NCBI RefSeq assembly: GCF_002557795.1
Contig: NZ_CP023777.1
Coordinates: 62,001-126,000 of the forward strand
Source of the DNA: Chitinophaga caeni
GTDB taxonomy: Bacteria > Bacteroidota > Bacteroidia > Chitinophagales > Chitinophagaceae
DNA length: 64,000 nucleotides
Direction of reading: 5' to 3'
A program made the translations under genes and the position numbers. Positions 44,361-53,923 of the stretch are shown here, one piece after another. The notes beneath the pieces were generated by a model. The model had not been told where the DNA came from, made no database searches, and was given only the letters and a program-made list of their open reading frames with translations. The number at the start of each line of letters is the position of its first letter. Position 1 is the first letter of the stretch.

Positions 44361-46829
44361 TTAGTGCAACTCGAATCCTGCTTTCTTCACCGCATCAATC
44401 ACATCTCCTTCTTCCACGTTTTCCTTCTGAACTGTCAACACCTTATCCGGATTTTCAGTATCCACCTTCCAATTTCCTTCGCCTACAGCTTTATCAAGGA
44501 AAGGTTTTACAGCGCTAACACAACCGCTACAGTTAATATTTGTTTTTAATTGAATCGTTTTCATTTCGTTTGATTTGATATTAGTAAATGAATTTTTCTT
44601 TGTCAAGGAAGTATATTTCAATCGTAAGCTATTACTTACAACCGACACAGAACTCAAGGCCATAGCAGCCCCGGCAATCATCGGGTTGAGTAAAAACCCG
44701 TTAAAAGGATATAACAGCCCGGCAGCAATCGGGATACCGATCAGGTTATAAATAAATGCCCAGAATAAGTTTTGATGAATAAGCTGAACCGTTTTCTTCG
44801 ACAATAAGATCGCTTTAGGAATTTGTTTCAGATCAGATGAAATCAAGGTCATCATAGCCACATCCATCGCTATATCTGTACCTTTCCCCATGGCGATACT
44901 TACATCCGCTTGTGCAAGGGCATGACTGTCGTTGATACCGTCTCCAACCATGGCAACGGTTTTTCCGGCAGCCTGTTGTTGTTCTATAAACTTAGCTTTA
45001 TCAGAAGGCAAAGCGCTAGCAATAAAATGTTGAATACCAACTTCTTCAGCCACGGCTTTTGCCGTTTGGGCATTATCGCCGGTAATCATGTAAACATCTA
45101 TTCCGAGTGATTGTAGTTCAGCGACAGCTTGTTTAGAGGAGCCTTTTATCTTATCAGCAATAGCAATAGCAGCTAAAGCTTTCCGGTCATCGGCAAACCA
45201 GGTGACCGTATATGCCTTTTGCAACCAGTTTTCTGCCTGTTGTCTTAATATCGGGTCGATGGTAATATTATGTTCGGATAGCAAGCCTTCATTACCCACT
45301 ATGTAATTACGCTGTTTATAAGTGGCCGCGGCGCCCTTCCCGGTTATACTTTCAAAATTGTCAAGGACAACTACCGGGCTAAGATCCGTTTTTTGAAGAT
45401 ATTGAGCGATTGCTAATGCCAGCGGGTGTTCGGATTGTTTTTCAATGGCTAATAAGATCGGGGCTGTTTTTTCATCAAGCCATTTCAAACCAACCACGGC
45501 AGGCTTTCCTTCGGTGATAGTGCCGGTTTTGTCCAGTACCAATACATTTATCTTTTTCGCTTTTTCAAGGCTCTCCGCATCTTTTATCAGGATACCATTC
45601 TCTGCTCCTTTTCCGACACCGACCATTATAGCCGTAGGAGTAGCTAGTCCTAATGCGCAAGGACAAGCAATTACCAACACGGTAACCATTGCCAGCAAAC
45701 CTTGTGTCAACCCATTATCACCTCCAAGAATCAACCAAGCTACAAATGTGGCTAATGCTATCGCCAACACAACCGGAACAAATACGGCCGCCACTTTATC
45801 AACCAACTGCTGCACCGGCGCCTTGGATCCTTGTGCTGTTTGCACCATCTTAATAATATGTGCCAATACCGTTTCTGCCCCTACTTTTTCCGCTTTTACC
45901 TGCATACTACCCTTTTGATTCAAGGTACCTGCCAGCACTTTTCCGCCTATCTCCTTAAATACAGGAATCGGCTCCCCGGAAATCATGCTTTCATCAACAT
46001 AAGAACTTCCTTTTGCAACGGTGCCATCAACGGGAATCTGCGCACCCGGCTTTACGATTAGTACATCACCGATCAGCACTTGTCCTATCTCGATTTCTTC
46101 TTCCTGCCCGTTTTTATTGATGCGCGTTACCGTTTTAGGCTGCAATCCCATCAATTTTTTAATAGCGGAGGAGGTAGAGGCTTTTGCCCGTTCTTCCAAG
46201 AGTTTACCAAGCAAGATAAAGGCGATCACAACGCCTGATGCTTCAAAATAAACATGCGCATGTAATCCGCGGCTATGCCAAAATTCAGGATTCAAAGTAT
46301 TGAATACGCTGAAAATATAGGCAATGCCCGTGCTTAACGCTACCAGGGTATCCATGTTTGCCCGTCCGTGCTTTAGCTGCTTCCATGCATTCACGAAGAA
46401 TTGGTTACCGAATATTAACACGATCGGCGTAGCTAATGCCCACATGATGTAGTTGGCATACGGCATTTCCATAAAAAACATGCCGATGATAACTAATGGC
46501 ACGGCAAAGATTATCGCCCAGGTCGTTTTCCGTTGTAACAAGGTCAGTTTCGCAGCTTGTAATGCAGCCACTTTATCTTCCGTATCTGCTTCTTTTTCAA
46601 TGATTAAATCGTAACCGATAGATCTAACTGCCTGCTGGAATGAGGCCAGTTGTGCTGTTTGAGGATCGTATTCCACCGTGGCAGTACTATTTGCAAAGTT
46701 CACCGCGGCTTTCGCGACGCCTGCTTGTGCAGATAGCATGCTTTCTACACTCCCAGCACAGGCGGCGCAGGTCATGCCGATTACCGGGAAAGTATCTTTT
46801 ATTAGTTGCTGATTCATATTCTTAGTCAT
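44361..46829 (-). CDS. copA: Copper-type P1B ATPase with fused C-terminal metal-binding domain
   Basis: This inner-membrane pump exports Cu(I) using ATP. The 822 residues begin with a heavy-metal-associated domain (PVIGMTCAACAGSVESMLSA), then eight membrane segments, the transport motif ACPCALGLATPTA, phosphorylation site VLDKTGTITEGKP, HP-locus SEHPLALAIA and MVGDGINDSHALAQADV. The end is a second metal-binding domain (TNINCSGCVSAVKPFLDKAV), joined by NSFTNIKSNE. Its MKTIQLK start (44564) looks like that of a once separate gene now in frame. Start choice: ATG at 46829 or 46817. Confidence 0.92.
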   Translation of the reverse strand: MTKNMNQQLIKDTFPVIGMTCAACAGSVESMLSAQAGVAKAAVNFANSTATVEYDPQTAQLASFQQAVRSIGYDLIIEKEADTEDKVAALQAAKLTLLQRKTTWAIIFAVPLVIIGMFFMEMPYANYIMWALATPIVLIFGNQFFVNAWKQLKHGRANMDTLVALSTGIAYIFSVFNTLNPEFWHSRGLHAHVYFEASGVVIAFILLGKLLEERAKASTSSAIKKLMGLQPKTVTRINKNGQEEEIEIGQVLIGDVLIVKPGAQIPVDGTVAKGSSYVDESMISGEPIPVFKEIGGKVLAGTLNQKGSMQVKAEKVGAETVLAHIIKMVQTAQGSKAPVQQLVDKVAAVFVPVVLAIALATFVAWLILGGDNGLTQGLLAMVTVLVIACPCALGLATPTAIMVGVGKGAENGILIKDAESLEKAKKINVLVLDKTGTITEGKPAVVGLKWLDEKTAPILLAIEKQSEHPLALAIAQYLQKTDLSPVVVLDNFESITGKGAAATYKQRNYIVGNEGLLSEHNITIDPILRQQAENWLQKAYTVTWFADDRKALAAIAIADKIKGSSKQAVAELQSLGIDVYMITGDNAQTAKAVAEEVGIQHFIASALPSDKAKFIEQQQAAGKTVAMVGDGINDSHALAQADVSIAMGKGTDIAMDVAMMTLISSDLKQIPKAILLSKKTVQLIHQNLFWAFIYNLIGIPIAAGLLYPFNGFLLNPMIAGAAMALSSVSVVSNSLRLKYTSLTKKNSFTNIKSNEMKTIQLKTNINCSGCVSAVKPFLDKAVGEGNWKVDTENPDKVLTVQKENVEEGDVIDAVKKAGFELH

Positions 46830-46966
46830 GATGTTGAACTTAGAATACAAAGTTAAGACGGGCTAGGGCCCAGGATGTTATATGATTCGGGTTAAGATTT
46901 ACAATATTTTGATCACGGATGTAAGGATTACACGGTTTTTTGTTTGCTTTTGATTTTATGATTTGA

Positions 46967-47038
46967 TTTTGTTGTTTTTTTTGTTGTTTTTTTTGTTGTT
47001 TTTTTTGTTGCTATTGTTTTTTGTTGCTATTGTTTTTT
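46967..47038. repeat. Short tandem repeat tract upstream of copA
   Basis: Three copies of TTTTGTTGTTTT (46967-47002), a partial fourth, then two copies of GTTGCTATTGTTTTTT (47007-47022, 47023-47038). It lies between the lacI stop and the copA start. Its length could vary by slippage. Confidence 0.85.
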
Positions 47039-47043
47039 GATAA

Positions 47044-48066
47044 TTATTTGGAAGATGCTCTTTCTATTAGGTGGATGGGGATAATTTCGCGGGTTTGTTT
47101 GGTGGCGGTGGCGCTTTTTTGTTGGATGAGTTCTAGTAATGCTGCTACCACCCGTTCGGCAGTGGTCGTTGGATCCTGATCGATGGATGTGATGCTCGGG
47201 GTCACGATTTCTGTTCTCGGGTCGTTTGAATAACCTACTATTTTGACTTGGCCGGGTACATTTATCCCATGATTTCGACAGTATTCTAAAACGGTGATGG
47301 CCGTAGTATCATTGGTGGCAAAAATGGCGTCCGGCCATTGCTTTTTAGAGAATACTTTTTTGCAGGTTTGTAAGGCGTTTTCTTTTGTGAGTTCTTGGAA
47401 GAATACACGGCTCTTTTTATATGATTGTTTATATTCTTGTAAGGCTTTTTTAAATCCTTCTAAGCGCCTTGTATATAAGCTGCATGTCAATGGTCCAGAT
47501 ATGTAGACGATATCTTTACAACCTTTTTCCAATAGATGCTTGGCGCCTTGATAGCCCCCATCCTCATCATCACCACAAACAATTTTGCCTTCGTAATTGC
47601 CGGGAACGCGGTCAAAAAATACAACAGGGATATTGTTCTTTTTAAATAAGTCGAAATGTGAGAAATCAGTGGTGTACAGGGTTGTAGAAACAGCCAAAGC
47701 TTCCACCCTGGCTGAATACAAAGTATTTACCAAAGCAACTTCCTGTTCGTAAGAATCGTTGCTTTGGCAAATAATTAAATGATATCCATATTCCTGTAAG
47801 CGGTTTTGAACGATAGTTGTAATAGCCGCAGGGTAAAACATCGAAATACGCGGCACAATTAATCCAACAGTTTTACTTTTATTGCTTCGCAACCCGGCAG
47901 CCAAGGTATTGGGCCGGTAACCGAGCTTTCGTGCCATTTTACGCACTTTGTCCTTGGTCTGTACACTGATATTAGGATGATCATTTAATGCCCTCGATAC
48001 AGTAGATACAGACAATGACAATGCTTCGGCAATATCAACAATTGTTTTTTCGGCGCGGTTTCGCAT
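47044..48066 (-). CDS. LacI-family regulator of the uronate locus
   Basis: The 340-residue protein has the LacI helix-turn-helix (TIVDIAEALSLSVSTVSRAL), the hinge region with LGYRPNTLAAGLRSNKSKTV, and a periplasmic-binding-like effector domain (GLIVPRISMFYPAAITTIVQ, PVVFFDRVPGNYEGKIVCGD, PDAIFATNDTTAITVLEYCR, SITSIDQDPTTTAERVVAAL). It is the last gene of kduI-GH105-kduD-lacI, so it is probably controlled by its own operon. Its likely operator is the ATGCAAACGTTTGCAT palindrome in the kduI/uxaA intergenic region and in front of the transporter gene. The inducer is presumably a uronate intermediate such as KDG. Confidence 0.9.
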   Translation of the reverse strand: MRNRAEKTIVDIAEALSLSVSTVSRALNDHPNISVQTKDKVRKMARKLGYRPNTLAAGLRSNKSKTVGLIVPRISMFYPAAITTIVQNRLQEYGYHLIICQSNDSYEQEVALVNTLYSARVEALAVSTTLYTTDFSHFDLFKKNNIPVVFFDRVPGNYEGKIVCGDDEDGGYQGAKHLLEKGCKDIVYISGPLTCSLYTRRLEGFKKALQEYKQSYKKSRVFFQELTKENALQTCKKVFSKKQWPDAIFATNDTTAITVLEYCRNHGINVPGQVKIVGYSNDPRTEIVTPSITSIDQDPTTTAERVVAALLELIQQKSATATKQTREIIPIHLIERASSK

Positions 48067-48122
48067 ATAATACGCATTTTGAACTTGGTGGCAAACTAAT
48101 CAATTTGAAGGAAATTCCTTAA

Positions 48123-48893
48123 TTATCGTCCCATCCATCCGCCATCAACAACTAAAATGGTACCGTGAACATAGTTGGATGCATCTGAAGCCAGGAAAAC
48201 TGTCGGCCCCTTGAAATCGTCAGGTTCTCCCCACCTTCCGGCAGGTATCCTATCGAGTATAGATTTGCTCCGATCATTATCCGCTCTCAATGCAGCCGTA
48301 TTATCTGTGGCAATATAACCCGGCGTGATGGCATTTACATTGACACCCTTCCCGGCCCATTCGTTAGCAAAAGCCTTCGTGATTTGAGCCACCGCACCTT
48401 TGCTAGCTGCATAAGAAGGTACATTGATACCACCTTGAAATGATAGTAATGATGCCGTGAAAATAATCTTCCCGCTTCCCCTCGCCACCATTTCCTTACC
48501 AAATTCACGACCCATGATAAATTGAGCCGTTTGATTGATAGCAATCACTTCATCCCAATACTCATCGGGATGTTCCACCGCGGGAGCCCTTTTAATCGTT
48601 CCGGCATTATTTACCAGGATATCAATCCTAGGATGCTCATCTTTCACTTCCTTGATAAAAGCATATAAAGCTTTTCTATCAGAAAAATCACATTGGTAAG
48701 CATAGAAATTTCTTCCTAATGCCTTTACTTCTTTCTCAACTTCACTACCCGATAGTTCAAGGCTCGCAGAAACCCCGATGATATCGGCTCCTGCTTCTGC
48801 TAAAGACAAGGCCATCGCTTTTCCGATCCCCCTTTTACACCCGGTCACTAGGGCAATTTTATTATGTAAATCGAATGATTTTATTACGTTCAT
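48123..48893 (-). CDS. kduD: 2-deoxy-D-gluconate 3-dehydrogenase
   Basis: KduD reduces 2,5-diketo-3-deoxygluconate to 2-keto-3-deoxygluconate with NAD(P)H. The 256-residue short-chain dehydrogenase has ALVTGCKRGIGKAMALSLAE (TGxxxGIG with Cys-Lys), LVNNAGTIKR, the catalytic Ser in ASLLSFQGG, and YAASKGAVAQITKAFA, ending YVHGTILVVDGGWMGR. It sits between the GH105 gene (6 bases upstream) and lacI (56 bases downstream), downstream of kduI in the same operon. Confidence 0.93.
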   Translation of the reverse strand: MNVIKSFDLHNKIALVTGCKRGIGKAMALSLAEAGADIIGVSASLELSGSEVEKEVKALGRNFYAYQCDFSDRKALYAFIKEVKDEHPRIDILVNNAGTIKRAPAVEHPDEYWDEVIAINQTAQFIMGREFGKEMVARGSGKIIFTASLLSFQGGINVPSYAASKGAVAQITKAFANEWAGKGVNVNAITPGYIATDNTAALRADNDRSKSILDRIPAGRWGEPDDFKGPTVFLASDASNYVHGTILVVDGGWMGR

Positions 48894-48899
48894 ATATAT

Positions 48900-51092
48900 T
48901 TATTTTGAAGGTAAAACAACGGTAACTGGGAACTGTAACTTCGCGGCAAACTGGTCAACATATTTAAACCATTCCTTACTATTTGTATACAATCCACCCT
49001 TGCTCCAAGCTGCGCCCGTAAAATAGGTGATTGTTTCGCCGCTATTAGCAGTTGTTGCAATTTTCAAATGCTGGTGATCAACAGATAAACCCTTATTCCC
49101 GGAAGGTAAAATACTGGCTACACCGGTAATACCATCATTTCCGTGTGCAGGTTCCCAGTAAGCCATAGAACCTTGCCGTTCGTTCAATAAAAACGTGCCG
49201 GGATCTTTCCTCTTCACGATACCGATTACCACCGGTAATGATTGTTTTCCTTTATAGCTATATACAACTTGGCATTTATTCAATTGTGATCCGGCATCCA
49301 GGCTAATAGTTTTCGAAACCTTAACGGAATTGTCTCCTACTGTCCAAGCATCGTATTCCAAACGGAAGGTGAAACGCAAAGGACCCTGGTCTAAGACTTG
49401 ATACTTACGGTAATTTTTGGAATAAATAATAGAATCACCAATAACCGGGGCCATATCACCTGCTCCCAAGCTGAAACCCACGCTGTAATAATCCATACCT
49501 TCACCGTTATCATGATGGTAATCATTCGTTTTATACCACCTGTTAATTACCAGGTTCGTTGTACGTTTACTCCATACATCGATACCGAAAGCATTTTCAT
49601 TGGTAGCTTCCAATGCCTTTCCATACATGCGGAACGCAACCCTTTCATTCTCCCAAGCAAAATCATCCTTCCTTTCAGGCACATACCGACCGTAAACCTT
49701 CGGTTCAATTTTGGTAGCCGCGGCATCTTCTTTTACGATTAACATTTTTCCCGCGGGAACTAAGGGCGCCAACAGTAATATTTGTTGCGCTTTTTTTGCT
49801 CCTTCATAACTTACTTGGTAAGGTATTTCCTCGCCCGTCAAGACATTCAATAATTTAAAAGGTTTATTTCCCGAAGTTCCCATGGCTTTAGCGAAAGCGG
49901 GATAATCAATCTCCACAAGGTCATTGCGTTCAACACCCAGGTTATTTTCCAGCAGCAAAGCATGCAGTTTCAGCTCATTTTCAGCCAAACGGATCATTTC
50001 ACTTCCTGCCAACAGGAAAGCCCCGATACCATAAACCTCGGTATCATCAGCCGTCGCATGGCCGGGAGCAGCAGCGATAACCTGTACGAATCCCAGCTTA
50101 CCATTCTTTTGCACACAGCCTCTCAAGGCGTTCCAAGCTTTCGTGACAACTGGCAAAAACTCATCCTTTGATAAAATTCCGTGGTTGATCCCCCAGGCCA
50201 AGGCATAACAAAAGAACCCGGTTCCGCTGGTTTCTTTCGAAGGATAATTATCCGGGTCTAATAATGCCGCCCTCCAAGTACCATCTTCCGCCTGCAAAGA
50301 AGCAACCTTGACCGCCATTTCTTTATATAGCCGGATGTATTTGGATCTTGCTGGATAATCAGTGGGCATATTATCCAGTACACGTACTAAACCGCCCATT
50401 ACCCAGCCATTGCCGCGGCTCCAGAATACTTTCTTACCATTCGCTTCTTTTTTCCCGAAATACCGCTGATCCCTGAAGTATAAATGTTCATCGGTATCAT
50501 ATAAATAGGCCGTAGTTTTCCACCACAGTTTATCAGCGATATCGAGGTATTTGCGCTCCCCCGTTGCAGTAGCCAGGTAAGCTAATGCGGGAGGGCCCAT
50601 AAATAACGCATCGCACCAAGCCCATTCCTTCATATGAACGTGGTTTACCCAATCCAGTGAAACATCATGTGGCGCGGCGATGATACTGTCGGCCTGTCGT
50701 TTCCACAGGCTGATCATATTGGTATCTTTATAAACCCGGCTTAATTGTGAATACGTCTGTCCCACGCAGTAGTCATCCGCAAAAAAACGTCGGGGACCGG
50801 TGTTCCAATCATTATCCTTCCCTATTTGGACCAACCAGTTTTGATACTTGGCATCGTTGGCCCATCGTGAAAATTTAAACATACCGGCATATAAAGCGCC
50901 GTAAGTCCAATCGGTTTTACCATGTTTCCAACCTTTATATTCCAAGTTGCCGATTTGCCAATCTGCCACCCTTTTCATAATCGATAAATTAGCGGCAGGA
51001 TTTAAAGTTGTATCAATATTTGATTTAGCAAATAAACTTGTATTTACTAAACCTATTGAAAGGCAAATCAAAGTAAGTAATTTACATTTCAT
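48900..51092 (-). CDS. GH105-type unsaturated glycuronyl hydrolase fused to DUF4861
   Basis: The 730-residue protein has a signal peptide (LLTLICLSIGLVNTSLFA). Residues about 35-380 are a GH88/GH105 (alpha/alpha)6 barrel: WTYGALYAGMFKF, FADDYCVGQTYSQLSRVYKD, WAWCDALFMGPPALAYLATA (catalytic Asp161), WSRGNGWVMGGLVRVLDNMP and ETSGTGFFCYALAWGINHGI. Such enzymes release unsaturated uronate from rhamnogalacturonan or pectin fragments. Residues about 400-725 resemble DUF4861 (ERKDDFAWENERVAFRMYGK, GEGMDYYSVGFSLGAGDMAP). The two are often separate genes. The product would be handed to KduI and KduD. Confidence 0.88.
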   Translation of the reverse strand: MKCKLLTLICLSIGLVNTSLFAKSNIDTTLNPAANLSIMKRVADWQIGNLEYKGWKHGKTDWTYGALYAGMFKFSRWANDAKYQNWLVQIGKDNDWNTGPRRFFADDYCVGQTYSQLSRVYKDTNMISLWKRQADSIIAAPHDVSLDWVNHVHMKEWAWCDALFMGPPALAYLATATGERKYLDIADKLWWKTTAYLYDTDEHLYFRDQRYFGKKEANGKKVFWSRGNGWVMGGLVRVLDNMPTDYPARSKYIRLYKEMAVKVASLQAEDGTWRAALLDPDNYPSKETSGTGFFCYALAWGINHGILSKDEFLPVVTKAWNALRGCVQKNGKLGFVQVIAAAPGHATADDTEVYGIGAFLLAGSEMIRLAENELKLHALLLENNLGVERNDLVEIDYPAFAKAMGTSGNKPFKLLNVLTGEEIPYQVSYEGAKKAQQILLLAPLVPAGKMLIVKEDAAATKIEPKVYGRYVPERKDDFAWENERVAFRMYGKALEATNENAFGIDVWSKRTTNLVINRWYKTNDYHHDNGEGMDYYSVGFSLGAGDMAPVIGDSIIYSKNYRKYQVLDQGPLRFTFRLEYDAWTVGDNSVKVSKTISLDAGSQLNKCQVVYSYKGKQSLPVVIGIVKRKDPGTFLLNERQGSMAYWEPAHGNDGITGVASILPSGNKGLSVDHQHLKIATTANSGETITYFTGAAWSKGGLYTNSKEWFKYVDQFAAKLQFPVTVVLPSK

Positions 51093-51146
51093 GTTGATGA
51101 TCGTTAAAGATTTTAGGAGGCTATTTTTATAGCGACCGATATGTGT

Positions 51147-51989
51147 TTATCTTAAATCCGTGATAGCAGCCATATCCATATCGCCGTAATCCAGGTTTTC
51201 ACCCGCCATACCCCAGATAAAGGTATAATTGCTCGTTCCGGCGCCGCTGTGTATGCTCCAAGGAGGAGAAATAACCGCTTGCTCGTTTTGCATCCAGATG
51301 TGGCGAGTTTGTTGCGGTTGCCCCCAGAAGTGCGCTACAGCTTGCCCTTGCGGCACTTCGAAATAACAGTATACTTCCATCCTGCGATCATGTGTATGCG
51401 CAGGCATCGTGTTCCAGATATTACCCGGGTGTAATTCCGTCATACCCATTTGTAATTGGCAAGTTTGAATTACGGATGCTACTAGTAATTTATTGATCGT
51501 CCGCAAATTGGCGCTTTCTTGCGAACCCAGTGTCACAATTTCAGCATCTTTTTTAGTGATGTGCCTCGTGGGGTGACTGGTATGGGCCGGGGTAGAATTT
51601 ACGTAAAACTTGGCGGGCATCTTCGGGTCTTTGCTACTGAAGATCAACTCCTCCTTACCTTTACCAATATACATGGCTTCCTTAAAATCTACATGGAATA
51701 TCTCGCCATCTACCTGGATCGTTCCCGGTCCACCGATATTTATAATACCTAGCTCCCGCCTTTCCAAGAAATACTCGGCCTTCAAGGCGTCTACGGGCTC
51801 CAATTGAAGGCTTTCCTCAACCGGCATAATTCCACCAGCAATAAAACGGTCAAAGTGAGAATATACCAAGTAAATTTTATTAGCTGCGAACAATTGCGGT
51901 ATATGCATCGCTTGGCGGGCCTTTTCCGTATCCCAGGCTTTAGCTTCCGCAGGACTGAAAGCGTACCTTACTTCTACATGCGTATTCAT
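51147..51989 (-). CDS. kduI: 5-dehydro-4-deoxy-D-glucuronate isomerase
   Basis: KduI converts 5-dehydro-4-deoxyuronate to 2,5-diketo-3-deoxygluconate. The 280-residue cupin protein has SPAEAKAWDTEKARQAM, VQTCQLQ-like VIQTCQLQMGMTELHPGNIW, the zinc-site NTMPAHTHDRRMEVYCYFEV and a closing SPPWSIHSGAGTSNYTFIWG with GENLDY. The start is a good ATG and the gene opens the operon kduI, GH105, kduD, lacI. It diverges from uxaA across a 287-base region with the operator palindrome. Confidence 0.95.
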   Translation of the reverse strand: MNTHVEVRYAFSPAEAKAWDTEKARQAMHIPQLFAANKIYLVYSHFDRFIAGGIMPVEESLQLEPVDALKAEYFLERRELGIINIGGPGTIQVDGEIFHVDFKEAMYIGKGKEELIFSSKDPKMPAKFYVNSTPAHTSHPTRHITKKDAEIVTLGSQESANLRTINKLLVASVIQTCQLQMGMTELHPGNIWNTMPAHTHDRRMEVYCYFEVPQGQAVAHFWGQPQQTRHIWMQNEQAVISPPWSIHSGAGTSNYTFIWGMAGENLDYGDMDMAAITDLR

Positions 51990-52074
51990 GATATTATTTT
52001 TTATCCTTTTCTAAAGAGTAACAAATGACAGCTATAACTGTTTATACCTGGAAATTACAGCATCCCGGTCAAAT

Positions 52075-52090
52075 ATGCAAACGTTTGCAT
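52075..52090. promoter_or_regulatory. LacI-type operator in the kduI/uxaA divergent region
   Basis: ATGCAAACGTTTGCAT is a perfect 16-bp palindrome of the LacI/GalR operator type (AAACGTTT core). It lies 86 bases upstream of kduI and 187 upstream of uxaA, so it can control both directions. Confidence 0.85.
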
Positions 52091-52121
52091 AGAATTCTCA
52101 AAACATATCGAAAAGCCGTTG

Positions 52122-52129
52122 TACTTTTG
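52122..52129 (+). promoter_or_regulatory. Putative -7 promoter box of uxaA
   Basis: TACTTTTG matches TAnnTTTG, 32 bases after the operator; it implies a leader of about 140 bases before uxaA. Confidence 0.45.
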
Positions 52130-52276
52130 AATTACGAATCATAAAAAAGTCCATCAAAATAATGGTTTAGTCCTACGAAATGCAGTGTACCAAAGCGTTT
52201 CAACTTTAGGCAAAATCTTATTAGTGATAATCATTTTAGTATTAACACAGGCTTAACTAATCACTATTTTAGCCAT

Positions 52277-53923
52277 ATGAATATTTATATACAAATTCAT
52301 CCCAAGGATAATGTGCTGGTGGCGTTAAAAGATTTACCGGCTGGACAAACGATCGATTTCAATGGAGATAGTTTCAACTTATTAAACAATGTACCTGCAA
52401 AACATAAATTTACCATCACGGATATTGCCGAAGGCGGCAGCATCACCATGTATGGTGTATTAGTCGGCAAAGCAACTGCCGAAATACCTAAAGGTGGTAT
52501 CATTACCACCCGGAACCTAGTCCACGATGCCAATGCCTTCCATGACCAGGATGCGGCCTTCCAATGGCAAGCTCCCGATATTACCCGTTGGTCGGGTAAA
52601 CACTTCATGGGCTACCACCGGAAGGACGGCCAGGTAGGCACCCGTAACTATTGGCTGGTGATCCCGATGGTATTCTGTGAAAACAGGAACGTCAACGTCA
52701 TTAAAACTGCCTTTGAAAAAGGCCTGGGCTTTGCCCCTGAAGAAGTGTATAACAACCAGGTGCTGGAGCTAGTTGACCTGTATAAAGGTGGCAATATAGA
52801 AGGGATTAAAACCTACCGGCCGCAAGCGGTTCAAAACAATCAGCACAAAAGCAGTGTATTTCCCAACATCGATGGAATCAAGTTTTTAGTACACGAAGGT
52901 GGCTGCGGCGGCACGAGGCAAGATGCACAAGCGCTATGCAACCTGCTGGCAGGCTACATCCATCATCCTAACGTAGCCGGGGCTACCGTGCTGAGCCTCG
53001 GGTGCCAACATGCACAGGTTTCATTATTGCAACAAGCGTTGAACAAGTTAAACCCGGCGAACGATAAGCCGCTATTGATCTACGAGCAACAACATGCTCC
53101 ATCCGAGTTCGACATGTTGTCTAAAGCGATCAGGGAAACGTTCTTAGCATTAATAGATGCCAATAAACAGGAACGCCAACCGGCGCCTTTATCCAAGATA
53201 GTTCTTGGTCTTGAATGCGGCGGTTCCGATGGGTTCTCTGGAATTTCGGCCAACCCGGCTATCGGCCATACTTCCGATTTAATAGTCGCGTTGGGTGGAA
53301 CAACGATCTTATCGGAGTTCCCCGAACTCTGTGGCGTAGAGCAAGAGTTAATCAACCGCTGCGAAAATTCGGCAGTATCAGATAAATTCATCCAAATCAT
53401 GCGGGCCTACGAAAAACAAGCCATGGCGGTAGGTTCCGGCTTTTATATGAATCCTTCACCCGGAAATATAAAAGACGGCTTGATAACGGATGCGATCAAA
53501 TCGGCAGGGGCAGCGAAAAAGGGCGGCACCTCACCCGTAGTTGATGTATTAGATTATACTGAATACGTGAGAAAACCGGGATTGAACTTACTTTGTACAC
53601 CAGGCAATGACGTGGAATCTACTTCGGCAGAAGTTGGCAGCGGCGCTAATATCGTGCTGTTTACCACCGGGCTGGGCACCCCCACCGGAAACCCCATCGC
53701 ACCGGTTATTAAATTGGCCACCAATAGCGTCCTGGCTTTCAAAATGTCGGATATTATTGACATCAACACCGGGAGTATCATAGAGGGCAGCAAAACGATC
53801 GAGGAAATGGGAGAAGAAATATTGGATGAAGTTATTGACATTGCCAGTGGAAAAAAATATACGAAAGCGGAGTTGTTGCACCAAGATGATTTCATACCTT
53901 GGAAGCGTGGCGTAAGTTTGTAA
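52277..53923 (+). CDS. uxaA: Altronate dehydratase
   Basis: UxaA dehydrates D-altronate to 2-keto-3-deoxygluconate in the galacturonate branch. The 548-residue protein joins the small SAF-like domain (residues about 1-85, IQIHPKDNVLVALKDLPAGQ, GGIITTRNLVHDANAF) to the large iron-dependent dehydratase domain: GYHRKDGQVGTRNYWLVIPM, VHEGGCGGTRQDAQALCNLL, LSLGCQHAQVS, ECGGSDGFSGISANPAIGHT, and the end TGLGTPTGNPIAPVIKLATN. It is the only rightward gene of the locus and lies opposite kduI, sharing its control region. Its substrate comes from UxaB, encoded in the other operon. Confidence 0.95.
   Translation: MNIYIQIHPKDNVLVALKDLPAGQTIDFNGDSFNLLNNVPAKHKFTITDIAEGGSITMYGVLVGKATAEIPKGGIITTRNLVHDANAFHDQDAAFQWQAPDITRWSGKHFMGYHRKDGQVGTRNYWLVIPMVFCENRNVNVIKTAFEKGLGFAPEEVYNNQVLELVDLYKGGNIEGIKTYRPQAVQNNQHKSSVFPNIDGIKFLVHEGGCGGTRQDAQALCNLLAGYIHHPNVAGATVLSLGCQHAQVSLLQQALNKLNPANDKPLLIYEQQHAPSEFDMLSKAIRETFLALIDANKQERQPAPLSKIVLGLECGGSDGFSGISANPAIGHTSDLIVALGGTTILSEFPELCGVEQELINRCENSAVSDKFIQIMRAYEKQAMAVGSGFYMNPSPGNIKDGLITDAIKSAGAAKKGGTSPVVDVLDYTEYVRKPGLNLLCTPGNDVESTSAEVGSGANIVLFTTGLGTPTGNPIAPVIKLATNSVLAFKMSDIIDINTGSIIEGSKTIEEMGEEILDEVIDIASGKKYTKAELLHQDDFIPWKRGVSL

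Noticed and set aside
46967..47038. Possible CRISPR array
   Set aside because: Units are 12-16 bases of low complexity without spacers; it is a simple tandem repeat.
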